From: Hippophae tibetana
Lineage: Eukaryota > Streptophyta > Magnoliopsida > Rosales > Elaeagnaceae
DNA: 64,000 nt
Direction: 5' to 3'
Assembly (NCBI GenBank): GCA_037013495.1
Contig: CM072803.1
Location: 23,221,001 to 23,285,000, forward strand
The position numbers were made by a program, and so were the translations under genes. Below are positions 12,641-22,498 of the stretch, in pieces. The notes beneath the pieces are model-generated. The model made no database searches. It was not told where the DNA came from and saw only the letters and a list, made by a program, of their open reading frames with translations. The stretch's first letter is position 1. The number at the start of each line of letters is the position of its first letter.

Positions 12641-13930
12641 TGTAATGATTATGAGTGTTGGTTATTTTCGTGAACAAAATATTTAACTGTAAATTTGTTT
12701 TTAGGCCTGTTATCAAGTCTATCAAGAAACACCAAACAAATGTTCAAGTTTCAAATAATCGTACTCCAAATATATCTTTTATAATTACGATACATATGAT
12801 TCCATTTATACATTTAATAATACATGTTTATAAATCTAAAATAATTTCTGGTGCTTAAATATTTTTTATGTATCTTAAAATTTTTAAAATGTGATTTTAA
12901 AATATCTTTTTTATTAAGATTTTGAATGAGCCTTAATAATTTAACCCAAAATATTCTAACCCTAGTAGGTTATTATTATCTATATATATATATATATATA
13001 TATTTATACATAGGGTTAGTGTGTGGGTGGGTTACTGAATTGAAGTTTAAATTGATCATGTGGTGCTATCGAAAACGATAGAAAAGAAAAAAAAAAACAA
13101 AGTAACTACATAGGAACTTAATTGTCTTCACGCTGCGCAATATAGATAATATACATTTATATATATTTACTTAGGCTTGCTGTGTTCACGCTGAATGTTA
13201 TATAGGTAATATATATATATCTATCTAATTAAGATTTACGAAGATTAGCAGCATGCGCTTGCTGTGTAATGTTATATAGGTAACATATATATATATATAT
13301 ATAATTTAAGTTGGCGTCAACTTTTAGATAATATATGTGTATGGTATTTGATTAAAGATATATATGAGAAGAGATATTAATTGATATAATTATAAATTGA
13401 TGATTATTATTTTTTATTTTTTATATTCATATAGTTTATTCTGTTATTAATATCTTGTATATTTAAATTAAATAATTATACGAACGATAATGATTATTTG
13501 ATTTAATTATTAAATTTTAAAGTGGTTATTTTTATTGAAATTATGCATAATCTTTTTGTTCTAAAATATCCTAGTTGATTTGGTTTAAATGATATTTGTT
13601 TTGAATCATCTAATTAGAATTATTCATTGTTAAATCCGTTCTAAAATACACACTGGCATTTGTGTTTTTTTTTTGTGCTAACATTTTTGCAGTTGATTTG
13701 TGAACGATCTGATTGGCGGAGAGCTTATTGGAACGTTGGTCTGGAAATCACTCACGCTAACATTGGAAACTATGAAAACAAAGAAAGAGCTCGTAAGTAA
13801 AGTACGTTGGGGCAGTATCATAGGGAGGGTAGCATAAGACCGAGTTTGTACTTGAATATTTGATTTTCATATTAGAAAATTAGGTGGTCCGGTGGTTTTC
13901 CTTTTAGGTTATGGTTGTGACTTGGGTTGT
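12641..13930 (+). repeat. 3' LTR of the Copia element, split by the solo LTR
   Basis: This matches the 5' LTR in order. It is cut at 13930 by a later insertion; the remaining few bases (TTCCA) resume at 15919-15923, corresponding to GTTGTTTTCA at the end of the 5' LTR. It carries about 145 bp (about 13520-13665) absent from the 5' copy. Confidence 0.75.
13926..13930. repeat. Target-site duplication GTTGT, left copy
   Basis: GTTGT directly precedes the TGATAACTG start of the solo LTR and is repeated exactly at 15914-15918. Confidence 0.85.
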
Positions 13931-14609
13931 TGATAACTGTATTTTATATAGTTATTTTCACCTATTTTATTAATTATAATTGCTATGTTTTCAATGTTTT
14001 TAGTTCATTTTAGTTTAATAAATTATTATTTACTGTTTTTTATATATTTTAATAAAATTAAATAATTTGTATCGAAAAAACTTAATTAATTGCAAATTTG
14101 GATCCAAAAATATAATTTCAAATAAAATAGTATTTAATTGCAATTTATAAAAGACAAAAATATAATTTAAATTAAATTCGGGCTTGATTTTAATTATTAA
14201 AAGTTTAAAAATTTAATTTAAATTAGAAAAAGGCTAAACTGTAATTAAAGAAAGTTGAAAATGTAATTTGAAATAAATTTGTGGGCCAAAATCCAATTAA
14301 TTAAAGTTTAAATTTCTGCGCAGGTGAGAAGACCACGCGCCATCATGCACGCGCGAAACGTGGACCGTCCGATCAAATCTGAAACGGCTGAGATCCGCGC
14401 GTGCCATTCACGCCCGACCAGATCGCGTGGGTGCAGGTTCTTTTTACGCGGCTCGGTGCCCGAGTGGAGCCCACCTGCCGCGCAGGTCGGCGTGCAAGTG
14501 GGGCCCACCTCTCTGACGCGTTTCAACCGCTGTCCCCCACGTACGCGTGCCTCTGATCCCGTGCGCTGATCTCAGCGTGCACTCGGATTCTCCTCCAATC
14601 AGAATCTGC

Positions 14610-14847
14610 CACGTGTTCACTCTGAATCCCTTCCTCAAATCAGCAACTGCCACGTGTCCCACTCTATTATTCAGCCAATCATGTAACGACACGTGGCATG
14701 TTACGATGAGCGCAAAAGCGCAGGATTGCGCCCGTATGTGGCCGTTTTCTCCGTGCTTTGTTGTCGCCGGTGCCGTTTCCAGCGTCCAATGAGAAGCTGC
14801 CACGTGTCTGCGTTAATTCATTTCAGCGAATCAGACGCTGACACGTG
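14610..14847 (+). promoter_or_regulatory. Cluster of five CACGTG G-boxes with CCAAT-like partners
   Basis: CACGTG occurs at 14610, 14651, 14690, 14801 and 14842, each in a GCCACGTGTC or GACACGTGGC context. Each is preceded by a CCAATCAG-like sequence about 9-12 bases upstream (CCAATCAGAATCTGC, AAATCAGCAACTGC, CCAATCATGTAACGA, CCAATGAGAAGCTGC, CGAATCAGACGCTGA). This is a diverged repeated module of about 25 bp. G-box/ABRE cores bind bZIP and bHLH factors. The surrounding 600 bp is GC-rich, unlike its AT-rich neighbours. It lies upstream of the LTR TATA box and is probably the U3 enhancer. Confidence 0.8.
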
Positions 14848-15024
14848 GCACACATAAAGAATTAAAAAATGAAGAATCGGCGCCCCTGTCTCACGCGTGA
14901 ATTTATTTAATATTTTCGATACGATTTTCGATACGCGTTATTTTATTTTTCGATAAAAATATTATTACGCGTTTTATAAAAAATAAAATAAAAAATGGAA
15001 TATTTTAGATGTATTATTTTTGGG

Positions 15025-15032
15025 TATAAATA
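15025..15032 (+). promoter_or_regulatory. TATA box of the solo LTR
   Basis: TATAAATA in the context GGGTATAAATAGGAG, about 180 bp downstream of the last G-box. Transcription would start about 30 bases further on. Confidence 0.7.
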
Positions 15033-15913
15033 GGAGATAAGAGGATAGTTTTAAGAAGTTTTTGTGAGTTTGTAATTTTTGGGGTGTTTGTGTGTTGGCT
15101 GTGGAACACGCAGAAGCCATTTTTGGCTTTTGTTGTGTTCTGCGTGTGACAAAAATTTGTTATAAGTGATGTTTTAATTTTCCTTCTTCTTCTTCTTAAT
15201 TTTCCGTAGGTGTTGTAATTTTTATTTTTATTTTATGAAATAGTTTAATTTTTCTAGGGTTGCATTCGATCTAAATTTATGATGCTTTTATTTTAATTAT
15301 TTTTGATAGATTTATAAGACGTTCGATTTGTTCGTTCTATTTTGTGCTTAATGCTTTTTGATTATTTACGAATCTTATCGAAACGATCCGTGGCACATGA
15401 ATAAACTTGGAAGAGGCATTCGTGTGTATATTGCTCGTAAATAGAATGACATGTATGATGAAGGATAGGAATATACCCTAATTGTATGTGTGGCCATTTG
15501 AAAACTTAAAACGTAATGAATTTCGGTAAATTTAATTCTCATAGAGATATAGTGAATTAATTTAACGAGGTGTGTTTGTACGGAGCTCGGAAGAGATGTA
15601 TGAATAAAATTAGAAGTTTTCGGTTGACAAATTAAATGTACTAAAAAATATAAATCAAAAGAAAATAAAATGATTTGAGTTAATTAATTTGGTGAAAAAT
15701 TGCAATCCTAGATTTCTTTTATTTTTTGTTTAAACTATTTTCTTACATTTGCTACAATCAACGTACGTTTTGAATAAAATCAGATTGAGATAATTTTAGT
15801 AATCAACAAACTATAGTTACAAATCTCCGTGGGAACGATACTTTACTTACAAATTTTATTACTTGTGACCGTGTATACTTGCACGTTTTTTGTGTGTTGT
15901 AAAACACACAACA

Positions 15914-15918
15914 GTTGT
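15914..15918. repeat. Target-site duplication GTTGT, right copy
   Basis: GTTGT directly after the ACAACA end of the solo LTR, identical to 13926-13930. After it the Copia LTR sequence resumes. Confidence 0.85.
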
Positions 15919-15923
15919 TTCCA

Positions 15924-18168
15924 CTTAAAAATATCGTGTTATTATTTTATTTCTGCACTTTACTCTTACACACGTCTAACCGCTTTGTTTAGATTATTAA
16001 ATTATAAATTGATAAAAATTAAAAATAACCTATTCACCCCCTATAGATTAATTAGTTACATATTTTATAAACTTTCAGTTATTAACCTAAAAAGAATTTA
16101 TTATTCTTAATAGATGTATAAAAATATTATTAATTTTTTTCTCAATAATATAAACTTATAAAAGAATTGATTTAAGAATAAATTTATATATTGTATTATA
16201 ACAAGAGATCTTATATTCAAATTTCATGAACCTTTCTTTGATGAATTATACGTGTTTGGTTTGAATAATACATATAACTAATATTTATGGTAAATGTATA
16301 AAAATAATGTATAATTATTTTTGTAATAGTTTGTTTTTAAAAAATTATTTACCATTAAATTTCTAAGAGTTGCTACACACTCCATTCACCTTTTCTCCAT
16401 AGTCAAATTTGGCCAACAGATCAAATGAACAAGTCCAAATCCATGTCCATGAAGAAGAATTTGTTTTGTTTATATATGGAGTTGTCTCGGTAACTTATAT
16501 GATTGGAAAAAATAATTGACCATCTAGTGCCATTTTAGAAATACATTAGGAAGAAGATAGGGTTTTATAATCAATTGACCATCTAGGAAAATAATCAAAC
16601 ATTGTATAAAGTTTTTATACATTGACCATCTAGTACTCAAAGTGCTTTGCTAGGGTTTTGATCTTCTTCCTAAATCTTCGCCATCTTTATCAATTTTCCT
16701 CTAATTCTCACAGTTTCTTGATGTTGTTCTTACTATTTCTCCTTTTTGTCCTCAATTTCTCGATCTTATGAGGTTAATTGAGGCTTGGTTTTGTTTCGCA
16801 GAGCTCGACTTTGAAGAGTTTTGTTTGCTTCTCTGCAATTAATCTCTTCTAGCCTTTGTTCATCTTCTTGTTCCATCTCTGGTGTCTTGAAGAGGTTGCA
16901 ATTTTTAGTGAGGAGTTAGTTAAGGTTCTAAAGGTAAAGGAGCGACTGGTTTGGGACTAAGAAGAAGGGATATCAATTTGTCAAACATTAGTACTCCAAT
17001 GCAGTTCCATAGCCAGTAATAATATCGAAATGGAGATATTACTCCAATGCCTACTGCTACTACCATTTTGATTTTTGATGTTTTTAGATTACAAAATAGG
17101 TTATTTGGTTTTAAAGAGAACATACATTGATTCCCATACGAAAATAATTTAATTTTCAATTTATTCTTTCTTCAATTTAGTATGTAATGTGTTACACACT
17201 TGTATTTTATATATAATATGTTATATTTATCATATTTTAAATTACCTACTAATTGTAATCTGTTTTATTCATATGTATATTTGTACTTAACATGTATTTA
17301 TATTTTAATTCTAACAATCCATCAAAAGTAACTTATTGTATACAGATGTATATTTGCATGTAACAAATTACATATATTTTTACTTTTATATGTAATATGT
17401 AACACGCATCTCTAATTGGGCCACTGACGATGATTGTTATAAAATCGATAGGGTCGTCATAAGTAGGAGCTAGAGCTCCAGTGGAGTTGAACGAGATCTA
17501 ATCGGACATAATATATTTACAAAATTATTTAGAGAAATTGTATAAAATAAAACTTTTAAATCTTATAACAATAAAAATAACATACTAGTAATATTGAACG
17601 GAGATCATCAAACATAATTTAATATTAAATATGTTTAAATATTTGTAATTTAATTTGAAAGATATTCACTTAAGATAGTGTTCAATGTAAAATAATGGAA
17701 TAAATTTGTTTTAATAGTAAAAATATATAAAGTGAATATAAATAGTGTTATTTTGATGATGTTAAGTTTTAATGAGGTTATTTTTAATATATATATTTGT
17801 AATTATATTAATCATATTGTAATTTATTATGAAAAAAAATTAAAAATGAAAAACAAATTACTTATTTTTCAAAAATATTTTGGCAGGTAACACACCATAA
17901 TATAATTAATTTGTTAATGCAGATATATGTGTGTTTTTTTATTTTTCTATTTATTAAATTGGAGATGGCACATGGATAAAATTAATTAGAGTTGAAGAAA
18001 AGCACCTAGAATTCATGGAAGTGATTGTCTTGTAGTGATTACCCATCTAAACAATAGTTGAAGACCTCGGACAGTTCACAACTGCATGTGATTTGATAAT
18101 GGATAAACCAAAGAGCACATAGATTAATATAACCCAATTTCTAAAAGGAAGTAAACGAAATGAGGAAA
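15924..18168. other. Intergenic DNA between the Copia element and the UGT gene
   Basis: No gene is supported. TTGACCATCTAG occurs three times between 16515 and 16635 in otherwise unlike sequence. The pyrimidine-rich stretch 16640-16900 looks like an untranslated leader but leads into no conserved reading frame; the minus-strand frame 16920-17159 has no recognisable domain. The remainder is AT-rich. Confidence 0.55.
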
Positions 18169-18176
18169 TATAAATA
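18169..18176 (+). promoter_or_regulatory. TATA box of the UGT gene
   Basis: TATAAATA, 59 bp before the UGT start codon. The spacing leaves room for a leader of about 30 bases, which suits a plant core promoter. Confidence 0.65.
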
Positions 18177-18234
18177 GGCAAAGTGAGTTGAAGAAGGAGA
18201 GGATGAATAAGAGCTCTCTCAATAGGGAATAGAT

Positions 18235-20205
18235 ATGGAAAACAAAGGTAATTATAAAGCCCATGTCTTAGTCCTTCCTTTCCCAAGCCAAGGCCACATA
18301 AATCCAATGCTTCAATTTTCTAAGCTCTTGGTTTCTAAGGGGATCAAACCAACATTTGTCACAACCATCTTCACTAGCACCAAATTCAACGCTTCTATCC
18401 AACTCGACACCATATCGGACGGTTACGATGATGGTGGCTCTGACTTTAACCAACCCCAAGGAATTGCAGCCTACTTAGATCGGTTACAAACAGAGGGCTC
18501 GAGAACCTTGATAGACCTCATCAAAAGGCATAACAACTCACCAAACCCTATTGATTGCATAATCTATGATGCATTTTGCCCTTGGGCTTGGGATGTTGCC
18601 CAAAAGTTTGGCATAGTTGGAGCTATGTTTTCTACTCAAAATTGCATTGTCACTTACTTGTATTATTGTGTTCATCAAGGAGTATTAAGCTTCCCAATTT
18701 CTTCAAAGCCTGATTTTATTCCTGGATTGCAAATGCTTCAGCTTCAGGATATTCCCTCTTACCTTTCCATGGAGTTGAAGGACTTATATCCATCATTCAC
18801 TCACTTGGTTTTGAGACAATTTCACACCACACAAAACCCTCACTTCATTCTTGTTAATACCTCCTATGAGTTGGAGGATCAGGTACATCATTGTGCAATT
18901 CCTTTAGATTTTTGATTAATACACTTTTAAATTTCAAGAATATTGCCGATTAAATAATATAATATTGGTTTGTGGTTGAGATAATATGACTTTTCTTCCC
19001 TACCACCATGGATTTAGGTTTAAATTACACCGTTGGACTATGATTGAGATGGTATAACTTCCCATCCTCACCACAAATCGTGTAATTTTTCTTTTATATA
19101 ATAAAAAAAATAACTTTAGTACCTTTTAAAATTAATAAATAAATAAATGTAATACTTGAACCATAAGGCTATCTTTGAACTCAAGTCCCAGTCGTTGCTA
19201 ACATGGTGGATGAGCTGCATATGCCTTCTTGGGAATCACCAAACAAATCCATCTCCTGACACAAGCCCATGCATATACAACCCTCAAACCACCATTAGCT
19301 CTGATAGGGACTCCTATAATTTCCATGGTGTTCCCACCCAAAGCGTCAACATTGTTAGGAGGAGTAATACAAAGAAATATAAATCAATTTGAATTGTTAT
19401 TCTCTTGGACACTTGTTTGGCTTATGACAGTCTTGATTAAAAAACAATTGAACAACATTTTTTTTTGTGTTTTTATAAACAGGCAGCAGAATCCATGTCA
19501 AAAGAGTGTCCAATGCTGACAATTGGGCCAACAGTTGTATCTAATTACATGGAAAATGGCATTAAAGATGAGGCAGAACATGGGATTCATCTCTATGATT
19601 TGGAATCATCAATGCCCATAAACTGGCTCAAGAATAAGCCAGCAGGGTCTGTAGTTTATGTGTCATTTGGTAGTTGGATCAATTTGAGTGTAGAGCAAAT
19701 GGAGGAGCTTGCTTTAGGATTGAAGAACAGCAACTTTTATTTCATTTGGGTAGTCAGGCCTTCTGAAGAAGAAAAGCTTCCTCACAGGTTTGTGGAAGAG
19801 ATAATTGATAAGGGATTAGTAGTGAATTGGAGTCCCCAATTAGAAATTATATCAAATGAGGCAATTGGGTGTTTTATTACACATTGTGGTTGGAACTCAA
19901 TAACTGAGGCATTGAGCTTTGAAGTAGCAATGGTGGGAATGCCACAATGGAGTGATCAATTCACTAATGCTAAACTGATTGAAGATTTATGGAAAGTGGG
20001 GGTTAGGGTTAAGGCTGCTGAAAATGGGATAGTGAAAAGAGAAGAGATTGAGTTTTGTATAAGGGAAGTAATGAAGGGAGAGAAAAGAAGAGAGATAAAA
20101 AGTAATGCAAAGAAATGGAAGGCAGTGGTTATAAAAGCAATTAGTAAAGATGGTTCTTCAGACAAAAATATAGATGAATTTGTATCAAGATTGAGTAAGT
20201 CTTAG
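18235..20205 (+). CDS. UDP-glycosyltransferase, family 1, UGT74-type (2 exons)
   Basis: Exons 18235-18882 and 19483-20205 encode 456 aa, the usual UGT74 length. The enzyme should move a sugar from a UDP-sugar to a small acceptor in the cytosol; UGT74 members use carboxylic acids such as salicylate, auxins or thiohydroximates. The N-terminal acceptor domain has PFPSQGHINPML with catalytic His21, and its Asp partner is probably D112 (IIYDAFCPWAWD). The single phase-0 intron after ELEDQ is typical of the family. The C-terminal 44-residue PSPG donor box spans 332-375 (WSPQ...HCGWNS...QWSDQ), with H350 and the final D374-Q375. Oddities: in the usual LGVPMVAMPQW segment, Gly is Glu at 363 and Pro is Ala at 365. 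No stop or frameshift is present. The 600-bp intron carries open frames (19156-19392, 19229-19519) that look like decayed foreign coding sequence but could not be identified. The exact substrate cannot be read from the sequence. Confidence 0.93.
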
Positions 20206-20590
20206 GAGAGAATCTTACTTACAATGGAGTTCGAACACACATTAAAATGGAGTCATCTTGATCCTTTATTTTTATAAAACTAGAAAAAATAACAAGGGGT
20301 AGAGATCAATGACGAATATTAACATGAAATATATAATATATTATATACAAAATTTTCTTCTTAATTAAAACTTTGTTTTATTGATCATGTTATATTTTTA
20401 GAAAAAAATATGTACTGTTTATCTTATAAGAAACCTAGTCATAGACTCTCTTGGCAACCACAAACTCTTATATAAGAAGAAACAGTATTATCACAATACT
20501 AATTTTTTATTAGACAAACTATTGCTAACATATTCTTTTAGGACACTTTTTTAAATACATATTTGAATGTTAGAATCTAATTTTTCTCAC

Positions 20591-20648
20591 CACCAAATTA
20601 AGTGTGTTCATTTAAATGTGAAATTAAATGAACACACTTAATTTGGTG
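20591..20648. repeat. Perfect 25-bp inverted repeat with 8-base loop
   Basis: The left arm 20591-20615 is the exact reverse complement of the right arm 20624-20648; the loop is ATGTGAAA. Only one arm is present in the second copy of the duplication (near 21114-21145). The palindrome therefore arose when the segment between the blocks was replaced by an inverted copy of the left junction. Confidence 0.9.
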
Positions 20649-21165
20649 ATTGAGCAGCATCTGCAGATAGGCATTGAAAGGCATGAATCCAAGTTCTGCA
20701 ACTAGTGGCAACATCCAATCTGATATTGCTTATTGTTATAACTTAGCACTAGTTACTTGTAATAAGAAACCTAGTCATCTTGATCTTTATTTTTATAAAA
20801 CTAGAAAAAATAAAGGGATAGAGATCAATGACGAATATTAACATGAAATATATAATATATTATATGTAAAATTTTCTTCTTAATTAAAACTTTGTTTCAT
20901 TGATCACCTTATATTTTTAGAAAAAATTATGTACTGCTTATCTTATAAGAAACCTAGTCATATTGGACTCTCTTGGCAACCACAAACTCTTATATAAGAA
21001 GAAACAGTATTATCACAATACTAATTTTTTATTAGACAAACTATTGCTAACATATTCTTTTAGGACACTTTTTTAAATACATATTTGAATGTTAGAATCT
21101 AATTTTTCTCACCATCAAATTAAGTGTGTTCATTTAATTTCACATTTACTTGAGTAACATCGTTG

Positions 21166-21447
21166 CTAAACAACTAATAGCCTGACAAATAGGACAAATA
21201 GTGTAAGCAAACTAAATAAAAAACAATGCATCATAAAAAACTTTGTTGGTATAACAATAGGCTCTCCAGATGATGTTCCAAGTAGCATTTTATTGAAATC
21301 ACTTGCAAAATCTAATGGGATACTAATGTAGAATAGAAGGAAGTAGTAGAACCTATAGTGCATGAGAGATGCTTTATGATTGAGCTTTAACCAGTGCCCT
21401 AATATAATGCTCATGTTGAAAAGAAGATAAAGAAACATAGGATGCAA
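21166..21447 (-). other. Unidentified open reading frame, possible gene fragment
   Basis: A 93-codon frame with hydrophobic stretches and compositionally normal protein sequence (GHWLKLNHKASLMHYRFYYF, LGTSSGEPIVIPTKFF). It lies in the part of the duplication found only in copy 2. It looks like a piece of a multi-pass membrane protein, but I do not recognise the family. It has no visible promoter and may be a captured fragment. Confidence 0.3.
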
Positions 21448-21593
21448 TTTCTTTTCATATTGATCCTATAATGTTGGTTTTCCTGTGAATCATGTGACTG
21501 ATTGAGTAGCATCTGCAGATAGGCATTGAAAGGCATGAATCCAAGTTCTGCCACTACTGGCAACATCCAACTTATTGTTATAATTTAGCACTA

Positions 21594-22498
21594 ACGGAAG
21601 CGAAGTTTGTATCTAATTTAGTTACACAAATATATAATTATCGGTAATAATAAAATAATAAACAGCGAGAAAATAAATGACACATAATGATTTAAGTGGT
21701 TCAACTTTTGAATGTGAAAAATCTACTATACTGATGACGACACACCGAAAAAACTTCACAAAATATATAACAAAATCTAAATTACACTTAAAAATAATTT
21801 TATTTAATTTACTGATAATATATAACCAGATAAATTAATAAATTTGTTATTTAATCAAATATTACCGTACAAATTAATCTTCTTCTCTATCTGTCAGCAA
21901 TTTATCTCTTCTTCTCAACAGATGAGTTGCAGCTGATTGTCTTGTAATCAATAAAAGAAGACAAACGAAAAAAGAAAGAAAATGGGATTTGGGAAGTGGT
22001 TTCTGGGCAGAGTTGGAGCTGGGTGCTGCACATTATTTCTCGCAGGAATAACATATATATATATATATATAAGAAGAAGGCAATGGTTTAAGATTTAAAT
22101 GGGTTTTTAGGCTAAGAGTTTTTTTTCTTTCTTTGCCACAATTTAACACTTACACAATCAGGGTGAGACTACTCATCTCTTCTCATTTTCTTTTCAATAT
22201 ATTTTTTTACCCTGAAGGTGAGGCATGATATGGGGAAACCTAAGTTCTATAATTGTCTCAGCTGTAGATAAAACACATTCTAAGGTCAATACAAAAGAAA
22301 ATGATTACATTTAAATCACTCTTCTCTGTTTTCTTCAAGTAAGAAATATCAGTGTCATGATTGCTATATCATTAGATCAATTACTTGTCAGATTATTGCA
22401 TCTATATAACTAACTCTAATCATATCAGTAATCCAATTTTTTTATTGAAGACAAACTCAGAATCTGTGATCCCCACCAAGTCTATAGACTATATTTAA
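21594..22498. other. Intergenic region between the duplication and the CNGC gene
   Basis: It holds a TA microsatellite (about 22052-22072) and, at its right end, the 3' untranslated region of the CNGC gene on the minus strand. No coding sequence is recognised. Confidence 0.6.

Larger units (their letters stand above)
13931..15913 (+). mobile_element. Complete solo LTR (1,983 bp), probably Ty3-gypsy type
   Basis: The unit starts TGATAACTGT and ends ACACACAACA, so it has the TG...CA ends of an LTR, and it is flanked by a perfect 5-bp duplication (GTTGT). It contains a promoter (five G-boxes, then TATAAATA at 15025). Its 3' end carries CCGTGGGAACGATACTTTAC followed by CTTGCACG, which resembles the tail of many plant Ty3-gypsy LTRs. 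No second LTR, primer site or coding sequence follows, so it is a solo LTR left by recombination between two LTRs. Overlapping open frames at 14308-14803 are by-products of its GC-rich U3 region and are not genes. The lineage assignment is an inference. Confidence 0.9.
8184..15923 (+). mobile_element. Gag-only Copia-type LTR retrotransposon, interrupted by a nested solo LTR
   Basis: Two long direct repeats (8184-9366, and 12641-13930 with its tail at 15919-15923) flank an interior of about 3.3 kb. The interior carries remnants of a Copia gag (9402-11203) but no protease, integrase, reverse transcriptase or RNase H. A polypurine tract (12629-12638) lies immediately before the right repeat, which fixes the orientation as plus. 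No tRNA primer site is visible after the left LTR, and gag starts about 60 residues into the usual domain, so DNA around the LTR-gag junction seems lost. The two LTRs differ by many substitutions and by indels (about 145 bp extra near 13520-13665 in the right copy; a tandem duplication near 8576-8640 in the left), so the insertion is old. No convincing target-site duplication was found. Movement would have needed Pol supplied by another element. Confidence 0.8.
20251..21593. repeat. Segmental tandem duplication downstream of the UGT gene
   Basis: Copy 1 (20251-20751) and copy 2 (20772-21593) share long near-identical blocks: TCATCTTGATC to CTCACCA, then TGAGCAGCATCTGCAG to TAGCACTA. Copy 2 carries about 350 bp (about 21150-21495) between these blocks, which copy 1 lacks; copy 1 has a palindrome there instead. 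Divergence is low, so the duplication is recent. It lies in the 3' flank of the UGT gene and contains no confident gene. Confidence 0.85.

Noticed and set aside
14308-14803. Four overlapping open frames on both strands (60-119 codons)
   Set aside because: They arise from the GC-rich U3 region of the solo LTR. All frames are open at once, there is no domain, and the region is explained as promoter.
18047-18459. Antisense frames over the UGT start
   Set aside because: Mirror images of a well-supported UGT exon.
20591-20648. Possible microRNA precursor
   Set aside because: The perfect short stem with 8-base loop arose by local inversion of a duplicated junction; it lacks the imperfect, longer fold of plant miRNA precursors.
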